Origin: Mycobacterium sp. SVM_VP21
GTDB lineage: Bacteria; Actinomycetota; Actinomycetes; Mycobacteriales; Mycobacteriaceae
DNA: 64,000 bases
Direction of reading: 5' to 3'
Assembly: GCA_024758765.1 (NCBI GenBank)
Contig: CP101406.1
Span: 1,178,001-1,242,000, forward strand
A program made the translations under genes and the position numbers. This document shows positions 7,692 to 16,096 of this stretch, one piece after another (the stretch's first letter is position 1; every line of letters starts with the position of its first letter). A model generated the notes under the pieces. It had not been told where the DNA came from. It worked only from the letters and a program-made list of their open reading frames with translations, and searched no databases.

Positions 7692-9047
7692 TCAGAACAT
7701 AAGTTGAGCTATGGCGTAGATCACCAGACCGGCCAACGAGCCGACCACCGTGCCGTTGATCCGGATGAACTGCAAGTCACGCCCGACGTGCAGTTCGATT
7801 CGCCGGCTCGCCTCGGCGGCATCCCAACGCTCGATGGTCTCGGTGATGATCGCGGTGATCTCCACCCCGTAATGGCCCACCAGATGTTGGGCAGCCCGCA
7901 CGATCCAGTTATCGACCTTGTCGCGCAGTTCGGCCTTGTCCCGCAACGACTCTCCGACCTGGACCACGGTCGCCGCCACCCGGGTCCGCAGGGCGCTGGA
8001 CGGGTCGTCGACCCCCTCGAGCACCAGCCGCTTGAGGGTCCGCCAGGCCGTCGCCGCGGCGTTGGCGACTTCCTCGCGCGCCATCAGCTGTTCTTTGACC
8101 GCGTCGGCTTTCGCGATGGTCGCCTGGTCGTGCTGCAGATCGTCGGCGAATTCGAACAGGAATCGGGTCGCGCTGCGCCGCAGTTCATGATCGGGATTAC
8201 GGCGCACCTTGTCGGTGAAATCCATCAGTTCGCGGTGGATGCGGTCCCCGACCAGGTGGTCGACGAATCGCGGCGACCACGTCGGCGAGTCACGCTCCAC
8301 CACCCGCTGGATGACTTCGCCGGCATTGAGCGACCACTGGAAGGCCCGGTCGGCCAGCAGCTGGATCAGCGCCTCCTGCCGGTTTTCCGCCAGCAGCGAA
8401 CCCAGAACCCGGCCCACCGGCGGACCCCAGTGCGGCTCGGCGATCCGTTGCACGATCATCCGGTCGATCACGTCTTGGACGTCGTCGTCGCGCAGCATCT
8501 CGATCAGGACCCGCAGCACGGTCGAGGTCTCGGCGGCCACCCGCTCGGCATGCGTCGGCTCCGACAGCCATTTACCCACCCGACCGGCGATCTGCGCGTC
8601 GCGCAGCTTGGTCTCGATCACCGGCGGTGACAGGAAGTTCTCCCGCACGAAGGTGCCCAGCCCCTCCCCGAGCTGGTCCTTCTTGCGCTTGATGATCGCG
8701 GTGTGCGGGATGGGTATACCCAGCGGGTGCTTGAACAGTGCGGTGACCGCGAACCAGTCCGCCAGCGCGCCGACCATGCCGGCCTCGGCCGCGGCGCCGA
8801 CGTAACCCACCCAGACGGGGGCAGCAGCGCCATCTGCCTGCGCCCATCGGCACAGCAGGAAGACCACAGTGGCGCCGAGCAGGAAGCTCAGCGCCACCAC
8901 TTTCATCCGGCGCAGGTCACGCAATCGGACTGCGTCGGCGCCCGGATCGGCGCCCGCGAACGACTCCGCCAAGGACTGCATGGCCTGCGCGGCGCCCGGC
9001 CAACTCGACTGGTTCTCTGGATGCACCACCCCACCATCATCCGCCAT
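7692..9047 (-). CDS. DUF445 family membrane protein (Rv0473-like)
   Basis: A 451-residue DUF445 protein of unknown function. It has transmembrane segments near the N-terminus (about residues 50-68 and 76-98, 'VVALSFLLGATVVFLLCRWA') and at the extreme C-terminus ('VGSLAGLVIYAIAQLMF'), with a long helical cytoplasmic or envelope-associated middle. The signature 'GALADWFAVTALFKHPLG' with 'IPIPHTAII' (about 94-120) is diagnostic of the family. It is probably the first gene of its own transcript, divergent from the TetR gene across a 203-bp region with a tandem repeat. M. tuberculosis has the same neighbour pair (Rv0473/Rv0472c). Confidence 0.85.
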   Translation of the reverse strand: MADDGGVVHPENQSSWPGAAQAMQSLAESFAGADPGADAVRLRDLRRMKVVALSFLLGATVVFLLCRWAQADGAAAPVWVGYVGAAAEAGMVGALADWFAVTALFKHPLGIPIPHTAIIKRKKDQLGEGLGTFVRENFLSPPVIETKLRDAQIAGRVGKWLSEPTHAERVAAETSTVLRVLIEMLRDDDVQDVIDRMIVQRIAEPHWGPPVGRVLGSLLAENRQEALIQLLADRAFQWSLNAGEVIQRVVERDSPTWSPRFVDHLVGDRIHRELMDFTDKVRRNPDHELRRSATRFLFEFADDLQHDQATIAKADAVKEQLMAREEVANAAATAWRTLKRLVLEGVDDPSSALRTRVAATVVQVGESLRDKAELRDKVDNWIVRAAQHLVGHYGVEITAIITETIERWDAAEASRRIELHVGRDLQFIRINGTVVGSLAGLVIYAIAQLMF

Positions 9048-9061
9048 CTGCGCGGCGGGGC

Positions 9062-9174
9062 ATATGCGGCGGTTTCAGCTTCGCCTCGCCTCCGGCGATC
9101 CTCGCTAAACCGCCGGGTATATGCGGCGGTTCCAGCTTCGACTCGCGTCCGGCGAGCCTTGCTAAACCGCCGGT
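9062..9174. repeat. Two 57-bp tandem repeats with internal hairpins
   Basis: Two imperfect direct copies (9062-9118 and 9119-9174) starting 'ATATGCGGCGGTT' and ending 'GCTAAACCGCCGG'. Each copy has an inverted repeat: GGCGGTTT 9068-9075 with AAACCGCC 9107-9114, and GGCGGTT 9125-9131 with AACCGCC 9165-9171. The block fills most of the divergent promoter region between the DUF445 and TetR genes. It resembles mycobacterial interspersed minisatellites and could vary in copy number between strains. Confidence 0.75.
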
Positions 9175-9186
9175 AACTGTTACCGG
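9170..9186. promoter_or_regulatory. Perfect palindrome, candidate TetR operator
   Basis: CCGGTAAC-T-GTTACCGG, 8-bp perfect arms around one base, ending 64 bp before the TetR start. Size and symmetry are typical of TetR-family operators, and the place suggests autoregulation, possibly with control of the divergent DUF445 gene. It overlaps the end of the second 57-bp repeat. Confidence 0.6.
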
Positions 9187-9250
9187 ACCACAAAGTTTGC
9201 TGGACCAGCCCGTATTATCTATTAGGTCTAGGGAATGGGAATCCGCGATA

Positions 9251-10000
9251 GTGGCAGAACAGCTCAAGGCCGGCACCGCAAAGACCGACGGTCGCAAACG
9301 GCGTTGGCACCAGCACAAGGTCGACCGTCGCAACGACCTCATCGACGGAACGATCGAGGCGATCCGGCTCCGCGGCCGCTATGTGAGCATGGACGAGATC
9401 GCCGCGGAGATCGGCGTGTCCAAGACCGTCCTGTACCGGTATTTCGTCGACAAGAACGACCTCACCACCGCGGTGATGATGCGCTTCGCGCAGACCACGC
9501 TGATCCCGAATATGGCGTCGGCGTTGTCGGCCAATCTGGACGGGTTCGACCTGGTCCGCGAGATCATCCGGGTATACGTGCAGACCGTGGCCAACGAACC
9601 CGAGCCGTACCGGTTCGTGATGGCCAACAGCTCGGCCAGCAAGAGCAAGGTGATCGCCGACTCCGAGCGCATCATCGCCCGGATGCTCGCGGTGATGCTG
9701 CGCCGCCGGATGAACGCGGTCGGGATGGACACCCGCGGGGTCGAGCCGTGGGCGTACATGACGGTCGGCGGCGTGCAGCTGGCCACCCACTCCTGGCTGC
9801 TGGACCCGCGGATGAGCTCCGACGACCTGATCGACTACCTGACGATGATGACCTGGAATGCGCTGTGCGGGATCGTCGAGGTGGGCGGATCGCTGGAGAA
9901 GTTCAACGCCGGGCCGCACCCGTCACCGATACTGCCGTGGCGGCGGGCGGCCAACGCGCAAGCGCGCAACGCCGACGTATCGACGCAGTCCGCCCACTGA
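9251..10000 (+). CDS. TetR-family regulator (Rv0472c-like)
   Basis: A 249-residue regulator. The TetR_N domain lies at about residues 27-75 and includes 'SMDEIAAEIGVSKTVLYRYF', the recognition helix region. The C-terminal part ('VMANSSASKSKVIADSERII', 'GGVQLATHSWLLDPRMSSDD') is the ligand/dimer domain and is close to M. tuberculosis Rv0472c. The effector is unknown. Start GTG 9251 was chosen over the more upstream ATG because 'GGGAATGGGAA' lies in front of it and the upstream extension is not conserved in type. A perfect palindrome 65 bp upstream is a likely self-operator. Confidence 0.85.
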   Translation: MAEQLKAGTAKTDGRKRRWHQHKVDRRNDLIDGTIEAIRLRGRYVSMDEIAAEIGVSKTVLYRYFVDKNDLTTAVMMRFAQTTLIPNMASALSANLDGFDLVREIIRVYVQTVANEPEPYRFVMANSSASKSKVIADSERIIARMLAVMLRRRMNAVGMDTRGVEPWAYMTVGGVQLATHSWLLDPRMSSDDLIDYLTMMTWNALCGIVEVGGSLEKFNAGPHPSPILPWRRAANAQARNADVSTQSAH

Positions 10001-10141
10001 CCTGACCTCGCCCATCGGGCACTGCCGAATACCAGGGAAATCCCTGTTTCTCTCAACGGCTGCATCTCCTACCGTCGCAAACAGGTCGTCAGAACCGACC
10101 AGTTGTGACGCGAACGATCGAGGGAAAGCAGGTGCCGCACC

Positions 10142-10591
10142 ATGGCGACAACGGGCTACAGACTGGCCGCCAAGACGGTCTTGTCGGCACTGATCACCGC
10201 CGGAGCATTCGTGAGCTGTCCCCCACTGGCCAACGCGGACGACCCGGAACCGCCGCCAGGGCAGGGACAGGATGCTTGCGCCAACGGCGACCAGGGGCAA
10301 CCACAGGACCCGCAGGCGTGCGGCGCCGGTATCGCCAATCGGGCCATCGGCGAGGCCCAAAGCGCCGCCGAACAGGCGGCCCGCGCCGCCGGCCAGAACG
10401 GTCAGAACGCGCAGAACGCTCCGACCGACCGTCCACCGCAGGACCTCATCACCAACTCGGCCTGCGTGATCTTCAACGGGGTCCCGACCCTGATACCGCC
10501 GACCGGCTTGACCCGCACCGCCTCACCGTTCGACTCGCCCATGGAGGGCAAGCCCTGCTGGTACGCGTTCGGCGTGACGCCGACGCACTAG
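10142..10591 (+). CDS. Small secreted protein, unknown function
   Basis: A 149-residue exported protein that I do not recognise. The signal peptide has a hydrophobic core about residues 12-25 and an AxA site at 'ANA|DD' (32/33). The mature part begins with a Pro/Gln-rich stretch, then an Ala/Gln/Asn-rich helix ('AEQAARAAGQNGQNAQNAP'), and ends in a compact region with two Cys ('NSACVIFNGVPTLIPP', 'GKPCWYAFGV') that may form a disulfide. 'AGCAGG' lies just before the ATG. It stands where M. tuberculosis has umaA/pcaA, convergent with fadB2, whose stop is only 4 bp away. Confidence 0.7.
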   Translation: MATTGYRLAAKTVLSALITAGAFVSCPPLANADDPEPPPGQGQDACANGDQGQPQDPQACGAGIANRAIGEAQSAAEQAARAAGQNGQNAQNAPTDRPPQDLITNSACVIFNGVPTLIPPTGLTRTASPFDSPMEGKPCWYAFGVTPTH

Positions 10592-10595
10592 CCGA

Positions 10596-11450
10596 TCAGT
10601 AGGTGTAGAAACCCCGGCCCGACTTCTTGCCCAGCTGGCCGGCCTCCACCATGCGCAGCAGCAGCGGCGGCGCGGCGTAGAGCGGCTCCTTGAACTCCTC
10701 GTACATCTTGTCCGCGATCAGCTTCAGCGTGTCCAGCCCGACCAGGTCGGACAGCCGCAGCGGTCCCATCGGGTGCGACAGGCCGGCGACGATCGCCTTG
10801 TCGATGTCCTCGACGGTGGCAAACCCGGACTCGAGCATGCGAACCGCCGACAGCAGGTAGGGCACCAGCAGGGCGTTCACCACGAAACCGGAGCGGTCCG
10901 AGCAGCGCACCACCTGCTTGCCCAGTACCGCGCTGGCGAACTCCTCGGTGCGGTCGGCCGCGGCAGGGTCGGTGACCAGCGTGCTGACCAGCTCGACCAG
11001 TGGCAGCACCGGAACCGGGTTGAAGAAGTGCAGGCCCAGCACTCGCTGCGGGTTCGCCGTGGCGGCGGCGATCTTCATAATCGGGATGGACGAGGTGTTC
11101 GACGCGAGCACGGCGTCCGGGTCGGTGATCACCCGGTCCAGCTCGGCGAAGATCTTCGCCTTGACGGTGTCGTCTTCGATGACGGCCTCGATGACCAGCT
11201 GCCGGTCCGCCAGCTCGCCGAGGTCGGTGGTGAAGGTCAGGTTGCCGACGGCGTCGTCGCGCTCGCGTTCGGTGATCTTGCCGGCGCTCACGCCGCGCTC
11301 CAGCGACTTGACGATCCGGTTGCGGCCTGCCGTGACCAGTGCGTCGGTGGTCTCGAAGATCTTCACCTCGACGCCGGCACGCGCCGACACCTCGGCGATT
11401 CCGGCGCCCATCTGCCCGGCTCCGATAACACCTACTCGTTGGATCGACAC
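10596..11450 (-). CDS. fadB2: 3-hydroxybutyryl-CoA dehydrogenase
   Basis: A 284-residue soluble NAD(P)-dependent dehydrogenase that interconverts 3-hydroxybutyryl-CoA and acetoacetyl-CoA. The Rossmann motif 'GVIGAGQMGAGIAEVSARAG' is at residues 7-26. The active-site segment 'GLHFFNPVPVLPLVEL' holds catalytic His141 and Asn144. The C-terminal dimer domain ends 'LGKKSGRGFYTY', as in M. tuberculosis FadB2 (286 residues). GTG 11450 was chosen because 'GGGAG' is just upstream; the frame reaches to 11579, but that part covers the hairpin region. It lies downstream of icl on the same strand, separated by 189 bp containing a strong hairpin. Confidence 0.92.
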   Translation of the reverse strand: MSIQRVGVIGAGQMGAGIAEVSARAGVEVKIFETTDALVTAGRNRIVKSLERGVSAGKITERERDDAVGNLTFTTDLGELADRQLVIEAVIEDDTVKAKIFAELDRVITDPDAVLASNTSSIPIMKIAAATANPQRVLGLHFFNPVPVLPLVELVSTLVTDPAAADRTEEFASAVLGKQVVRCSDRSGFVVNALLVPYLLSAVRMLESGFATVEDIDKAIVAGLSHPMGPLRLSDLVGLDTLKLIADKMYEEFKEPLYAAPPLLLRMVEAGQLGKKSGRGFYTY

Positions 11451-11478
11451 GGTCTCCCTTTCAGTCAACGGCAGCAAC

Positions 11479-11509
11479 AGGCCCCGCCCAGGCTGGCTGG
11501 GCGGGGCCT
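11479..11509 (-). terminator. Hairpin between icl and fadB2
   Basis: Perfect 13-bp stem: AGGCCCCGCCCAG at 11479-11491 pairs with CTGGGCGGGGCCT at 11497-11509, loop of 5. There is no U-tract on the minus strand, as is usual for mycobacterial terminators. It would end or attenuate icl transcription before fadB2. Confidence 0.65.
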
Positions 11510-11568
11510 GCGCTGTCAACTCCCCCGCGGCGCAATCCGACTTCCACCGCGGGAAATCTCTTCCCCCG

Positions 11569-11626
11569 CGAGCAGACACAAACTCGCACTACCTGAGCGG
11601 CAACTACGCGAGTCTGCGTCTGCTCG
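11569..11626. repeat. Bipartite inverted repeat just after icl
   Basis: CGAGCAGAC (11569-11577) pairs with GTCTGCTCG (11618-11626), and inside it ACTCGC (11582-11587) pairs with GCGAGT (11608-11613). It starts 14 bp beyond the icl stop. It could act as an mRNA-stabilising 3' end or be a copy of a dispersed REP-like element; only this copy was noticed in the window. Confidence 0.6.
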
Positions 11627-11639
11627 GCGGGTTGATGGC

Positions 11640-12926
11640 CTAGTGGAACTGGCCCTCTTCGGTCGAGCCGGCCAGCGCCGTGGTCGACGAGGTCGGGTCC
11701 ACGGTGGTGGCGATCCGGTCGAAGTACCCGGCACCCACCTCGCGCTGGTGCTTGGTGGCGGTGTAGCCCCGCTCCTCGGCGGCGAACTCACGCTCCTGCA
11801 GCTCGACGTAGGCGCTCATCTGCTTGCGGGCGTAGCCGTGGGCCAGATCGAACATCGAGTAGTTCAGCGCGTGGAAGCCGGCCAGGGTGATGAACTGGAA
11901 CTTGAAGCCCATGGCGCCCAGCTCGTTCTGGAACTTCGCGATGGTCGCGTCGTCCAGGTGCTGGCGCCAGTTGAACGACGGCGAGCAGTTGTAAGCCAGC
12001 ATCTGGTCGGGGAACTCGCTCTTGACGCCCTCGGCGAACTTGCGGGCCAGCTCCAGGTCCGGCGTGCCGGTCTCCATCCAGATCAGGTCGGCGTACGGGG
12101 CGTAGGCCTTGGCCCGGGCGATGCACGGCTCCAGACCGTTCTTGGTGTAGTAGAAGCCCTCCGCGGTCCGCTCACCGGTGATGAACGGCTGGTCGCGCTC
12201 GTCGACGTCGGAGGTGATCAGGGTGGCGGCCTCGGCGTCGGTCCGGGCGATCACCACGGTCGGCACGTCGGCGACGTCAGCGGCCAGACGGGCCGAGGTC
12301 AGGGTGCGGATGTGCTGCTGAGTGGGGATCAGCACCTTGCCGCCCAGGTGGCCACACTTCTTCTCCGAGGCCAGCTGGTCCTCCCAGTGCGAACCCGCGA
12401 CACCGGCGGCGATCATCGCCTTCTGCAGCTCGTAGACGTTGAGCGCGCCACCGAAGCCGGCCTCGCCGTCGGCCACGATCGGGGCCAGCCAGTTGTCCAC
12501 CGAGGTGTCGCCCTCGACCTTGGCGATCTCGTCGGCACGCAGCAGTGCGTTGTTGATCCGGCGCACCACCTGCGGCACCGAGTTGGCCGGGTAGAGGCTC
12601 TGGTCGGGGTAGGTGTGGCCGGACAGGTTGGCGTCACCGGCGACCTGCCACCCGGACAGGTAGATGGCCTTCAGACCGGCCCGGACCTGCTGGACGGCCA
12701 TGTTGCCGGTCAGCGCACCGAGAGCGTTGATGTAGTCCAGGTCGTGCAGCTGCTCCCACAGCACCTCGGCGCCACGACGGGCCAGGGTGTGCTCCTCGAC
12801 GACGTGGCCCTGCAGCGCAACGACATCCTCGGCGGAGTAGGTGCGGGTGACACCCTTCCAACGCGGGTTGTGGTCCCAGTCGTGCTGGATCTGCTCGGGG
12901 CTCTTCGGCGTGCCAACGGTCGACAT
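11640..12926 (-). CDS. icl: Isocitrate lyase
   Basis: A 428-residue isocitrate lyase that cleaves isocitrate to glyoxylate and succinate in the glyoxylate shunt, and in mycobacteria also acts as methylisocitrate lyase for propionate. The catalytic loop '[11 protein letters not shown]' places the nucleophilic Cys at 191, the same number as in M. tuberculosis Icl1. '[10 protein letters not shown]' (151-160) and 'NCSPSFNW' are other family signatures. Length matches Icl1 exactly. The upstream region contains a RamB-like box at 13101-13116, and ramB itself lies two genes away, fitting the known RamB control of icl1. Confidence 0.96.
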   Translation of the reverse strand: MSTVGTPKSPEQIQHDWDHNPRWKGVTRTYSAEDVVALQGHVVEEHTLARRGAEVLWEQLHDLDYINALGALTGNMAVQQVRAGLKAIYLSGWQVAGDANLSGHTYPDQSLYPANSVPQVVRRINNALLRADEIAKVEGDTSVDNWLAPIVADGEAGFGGALNVYELQKAMIAAGVAGSHWEDQLASEKKCGHLGGKVLIPTQQHIRTLTSARLAADVADVPTVVIARTDAEAATLITSDVDERDQPFITGERTAEGFYYTKNGLEPCIARAKAYAPYADLIWMETGTPDLELARKFAEGVKSEFPDQMLAYNCSPSFNWRQHLDDATIAKFQNELGAMGFKFQFITLAGFHALNYSMFDLAHGYARKQMSAYVELQEREFAAEERGYTATKHQREVGAGYFDRIATTVDPTSSTTALAGSTEEGQFH

Positions 12927-13226
12927 AGGATGCGCTCCTTTGCGTTTTCGATCGGCCGGGGTCGCCGGACCCGAGAATTGCTTCCCGGCTTTGCTAACAC
13001 CCCGATCGATTCACTGGTGTGTTAATCCGACCTTGGCACAGCACATCTGCCCAGGTCCAGCCGTTTCCGTTGCCAACTTAAGCCACGTATAGCGAACAAA
13101 TTGCAAAGTTTGCGAAGAACCGTAGGGAAACCCCGTCACGAAATCAGCCCCAAAGCTACCGGCCGGTAACATATCCACACTGGTCAGCGCCCGTTTTAGC
13201 AGTACGCCCGTACTGACTAGAACGTG
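12927..13226. promoter_or_regulatory. icl upstream region
   Basis: 300 bp without a gene between icl and the thioesterase gene. It holds the icl ribosome site (AAAGGAG just before the ATG), an AT-richer stretch around 13080-13125 with the RamB-like box, and further short palindromic sequence near 13159-13168 (ACCGGCCGGT). The icl promoter is probably here; I cannot fix the start of transcription. Confidence 0.6.
13101..13116. promoter_or_regulatory. RamB-like box upstream of icl
   Basis: TTGCAAAGTTTGCGAA: the core GCAAA-G-TTTGC is symmetric and matches what I know of the corynebacterial/mycobacterial RamB site (an A-rich half followed by TTTGC). RamB represses icl in M. tuberculosis, so the site is expected here. 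It lies 175 bp upstream of the icl start. Confidence 0.55.
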
Positions 13227-14042
13227 TTACAGCGGGAAGATTGCGGCGAGGGCCTTGACCTCTTCGCCTACCAAGTATGTGAGCGTTCTAACAGTGCGAT
13301 CGATCAGTCCGGGCCCGAACTGATCAGTCGATCCAGCGGGGTGGACGTGGGAGACGATCTCTAGTTTGTCGCCCAGCGCGACTGGGGCTTCGTGTTCCAG
13401 GTTGACCCGCAGCGGTGCTTCGAGCAGCTCCGGGTAACTCGACAGGTAGTCCTCGACCACGGTCCAGTACACCGAGTTGTTCATGTGGTCGAACAGGTCG
13501 ATGTCGGTGAACCGAAGCGGGTACTCGTGGATCTCGGCGGCGTCCTCCCTGCCTCCGGCCTTCAGGTAGGCCTTCCAACGCAGCCGATCGACGGTGGTGG
13601 TGCGCTTGAGCCGGTCCAGGAAACCCTCGGAGATCCGCGCGGGTCCCTGCGTCTCGCGGTTGATATTGATCCAGAACGCCTCGGATTCGATCAGCCCGCC
13701 CTTGCGGCCATCGATGCGAACCCGCATCTCACACCAGCGGTTGGAGGTGCCCGAACACCAACGCCGCATCCGCAGCATGTCCTGGAACTCGATCGGACGA
13801 ATCAGGTCCATCATGGTGCGCCGGACGATCCACAGCGGGTGCGTCTCCTGATATCCGCCCTCCCGCAACTGATCCTGGCCGATGTCCTGGATGTGGCGGG
13901 CGGCCGCGTCCATCCGCAGCCGGCCCAGGCGGTCGATGTCGGCGACCCGCAGTGGCCACTGCCGGTCGAACACGTCGGGATGTGGATCCGGCACCGGCAT
14001 CAAAACCTTGGCCAGGCCAGTCGGCTCCTGCGTCTGCTGCAT
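13227..14042 (-). CDS. Acyl-ACP thioesterase family protein (Rv0466-like)
   Basis: A 271-residue protein with two hot-dog domains, the layout of acyl-ACP thioesterases that release fatty acids from acyl carrier protein. The first domain carries 'DAAARHIQDIGQDQL' (about 44-58), the second 'DIDLFDHMNNSVYWTVVEDY' (about 182-201), where Asp/His/Asn correspond to the hot-dog catalytic positions of plant FatA/FatB. M. tuberculosis Rv0466 is very similar; its substrate is not established as far as I know. Start 14042 or the internal ATG at 14000 ('MPVPDPHPDVFD') are both possible. It is divergent from ramB. Confidence 0.82.
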   Translation of the reverse strand: MQQTQEPTGLAKVLMPVPDPHPDVFDRQWPLRVADIDRLGRLRMDAAARHIQDIGQDQLREGGYQETHPLWIVRRTMMDLIRPIEFQDMLRMRRWCSGTSNRWCEMRVRIDGRKGGLIESEAFWININRETQGPARISEGFLDRLKRTTTVDRLRWKAYLKAGGREDAAEIHEYPLRFTDIDLFDHMNNSVYWTVVEDYLSSYPELLEAPLRVNLEHEAPVALGDKLEIVSHVHPAGSTDQFGPGLIDRTVRTLTYLVGEEVKALAAIFPL

Positions 14043-14089
14043 CGCTGCTCCCGTGGTCTTTCCCTGAGCGGATCATGCCATGCCAACAA

Positions 14090-14108
14090 TGCGAATGCCG
14101 CCTTCGCA
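14090..14108. promoter_or_regulatory. Palindrome in front of ramB
   Basis: TGCGAA (14090-14095) and TTCGCA (14103-14108) with a 7-bp spacer, in the 84-bp gap between the thioesterase and ramB starts. The half-sites resemble the TTTGCGAA part of the icl box, so this could be a RamB autoregulatory site. Confidence 0.4.
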
Positions 14109-14126
14109 GCAGGTAGGGTCGGTTGG

Positions 14127-15554
14127 GTGGCCAAGACGTATGTCGGAGCCCGGGTGCGCCAGCTGCGCAGCGAACGCGGGTTCAGTCAGGCTGCACTGGC
14201 CCAGATGCTGGAGATCTCACCGAGCTACCTCAACCAGATCGAGCATGACGTTCGTCCGCTGACCGTCGCGGTGCTGCTCCGGATCGCCGAGGTATTCGGC
14301 GTGGACGCCAGCTTCTTCGCCTCCCAGGACGACACCCGGCTGGTCGCCGAGTTGCGCGAGGTCGCCATGGACCGCGACCTCGACATCGACGTAGACCTGG
14401 CCGAGGTGGCCGAAATGGTCAGTGCCCACCCCAAATTGGCCCACGCAATGGTCAACCTGCACCGCCGCTACCGCATCACCACGGCCCAACTCGCCGCAGC
14501 CACCGAGGAGCGCTTCTCCGACGGCAGCGGCACCGGCGCGATCACCATGCCGCACGAAGAGGTTCGGGATTACTTCTATCAACGCCAGAACTACCTGCAC
14601 GAACTCGATGCCGCCGCCGAAGATCTGGCCACCCGGATGCGCAGGCACCAGGGCGAATTGGCCGTCGAGCTGGCCAATCGGCTCACCGAGGTGCACGGGG
14701 TGCACATCAACCGCCGCATTGATCTGGGCGAGACGGTGCTACACCGCTACGACGCGGAAACCCGCACCCTGGACATCTCCAACCACCTGTCCTGGGGGCA
14801 GCGCGTGTTCAAGATGGCCGCCGAACTGGCCTACCTGGAATTCGACGACCAGATCTCCGCCATGGTCGAAGAGGGAAAGTTCACCTCGAAGGATTCCCGC
14901 ACCCTGGCCCGGCTCGGGTTGGCCAACTATTTCGCGGCGGCGATCGTGTTGCCCTACGGGCAGTTCCACGACAGCGCCGAGACATTCCGCTACGACATCG
15001 AACGACTGTCGGCTTTCTACCGCGTCAGCTACGAGACCATCGCCCACCGGCTGTCCACCCTGCAGCGGCCGTCGATGCGGGGTGTGCCGTTCTCCTTCGT
15101 CCGGGTTGATCGGGCCGGAAACATGTCAAAACGACAGTCAGCCACCGGCTTTCATTTCTCCTCCAGCGGCGGTACCTGCCCGCTGTGGAACGTCTACGAG
15201 TCATTCGGCAACCCGGGAAAGATCCTGGTCCAGATCGCCGAGATGCCCGACGGCCGCAAGTACATGTGGGTGGCTCGCACCGTCGAACGCCGTGCCTCCC
15301 GCTGGGGCCAGCCGGACAAGACCTTCGCGATCGGGCTCGGTTGCGAACTGCGCCACGCCCACCGGCTGGTCTACTCCGAAGGGCTGGATCTGGCGGCCGG
15401 CCACGACGTCCCGGCCACCGCGATCGGGGTGGGCTGCCGCGTCTGCGACCACGACAACTGCCCGCAGCGAGCCTTCCCCGCGTTGGGCCGTGACCTGGAT
15501 CTCAACGAACATCGCAGCAGTGTCTCGCCGTATCTGGTAAAGCAACAGCGGTGA
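14127..15554 (+). CDS. ramB: RamB-family transcriptional regulator of acetate/glyoxylate metabolism
   Basis: A 475-residue regulator. The N-terminal HTH_3 domain (about 9-63: 'VRQLRSERGFSQAALAQMLE', 'PSYLNQIEHDVRPL') binds DNA; the middle (about 150-300) is the ImmA/IrrE-like region, seen as 'FKMAAELAYLEFDDQIS' and 'YFAAAIVLPYG'; the C-terminus (about 310-470) is the Cys-containing DUF2083-type domain with 'CRVCDHDNCPQRAFP'. It matches M. tuberculosis Rv0465c (474 residues), which represses icl1. Start GTG 14127 has 'AGGTAGGG' ahead; the very long upstream reading is antisense to the thioesterase gene. Its stop overlaps the next start (GTGA). Confidence 0.93.
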   Translation: MAKTYVGARVRQLRSERGFSQAALAQMLEISPSYLNQIEHDVRPLTVAVLLRIAEVFGVDASFFASQDDTRLVAELREVAMDRDLDIDVDLAEVAEMVSAHPKLAHAMVNLHRRYRITTAQLAAATEERFSDGSGTGAITMPHEEVRDYFYQRQNYLHELDAAAEDLATRMRRHQGELAVELANRLTEVHGVHINRRIDLGETVLHRYDAETRTLDISNHLSWGQRVFKMAAELAYLEFDDQISAMVEEGKFTSKDSRTLARLGLANYFAAAIVLPYGQFHDSAETFRYDIERLSAFYRVSYETIAHRLSTLQRPSMRGVPFSFVRVDRAGNMSKRQSATGFHFSSSGGTCPLWNVYESFGNPGKILVQIAEMPDGRKYMWVARTVERRASRWGQPDKTFAIGLGCELRHAHRLVYSEGLDLAAGHDVPATAIGVGCRVCDHDNCPQRAFPALGRDLDLNEHRSSVSPYLVKQQR

Positions 15555-16090
15555 CTGTTCGTATCCCCGATTCCCCCGGCCTGCGCGACCTCGGTGTCAC
15601 GAACTGGCTGGTGTGCAAAGTCGTCGCCCTGCGCCAGCACGTGCCCCGGGCGCACCTGTTCACCACGCTGGGCCAGCACCGGCGGCTGATGTGGTCCTGG
15701 CTGCCGTTCGGCGGGGTGCTCATGCGCGGCGGCAAGCTGCCGAACCGCGACACCGAGCTGGTGATCCTGCGGGTGGGGCACCTGCGCGACAGCCAGTACG
15801 AACTGCAGCACCACCGCCGGATGGCCCGGGCGGTCGGTATCGACGACGCCACCCAGACGCGCATCTTCGAAGGCCCCAACGCGGACGGGCTCACCGACCG
15901 GCAGCGGGTGTTGCTGACCGGGGTCGACGAACTGGTTCAGACCCGCACGCTCTCCGATGCCACCTGGGCGCAGCTGGCCGAACATCTGGATCGGCCCCGG
16001 CTGATCGAATTCGTCATGCTGACCAGCCAATACGACGCCCTGGCCGCCACTCTGAGCGCACTGCGAGTGCCGCTGGACTTCGATGAGTAG
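15551..16090 (+). CDS. Carboxymuconolactone decarboxylase-family protein (Rv0464c-like)
   Basis: A 179-residue all-helical protein of the CMD/AhpD-like superfamily. The core pattern 'LPNRDTELVILRVGHLRDSQYELQHH' appears at about residues 64-90, where AhpD-type enzymes carry the active-site region; the usual Cys-x-x-Cys is absent, as in many CMD-like proteins that act on lactones or are uncharacterised. It is coupled to ramB by a 4-bp overlap, so probably cotranscribed. M. tuberculosis has the same pair (Rv0465c-Rv0464c). Confidence 0.83.
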   Translation: MTVRIPDSPGLRDLGVTNWLVCKVVALRQHVPRAHLFTTLGQHRRLMWSWLPFGGVLMRGGKLPNRDTELVILRVGHLRDSQYELQHHRRMARAVGIDDATQTRIFEGPNADGLTDRQRVLLTGVDELVQTRTLSDATWAQLAEHLDRPRLIEFVMLTSQYDALAATLSALRVPLDFDE

Positions 16091-16096
16091 TCCTGC

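Noticed and set aside
10773-13025. Plus-strand reading of 750 codons opposite fadB2 and icl
   Set aside because: It covers two well-identified genes on the other strand and is typical GC-rich antisense sequence.
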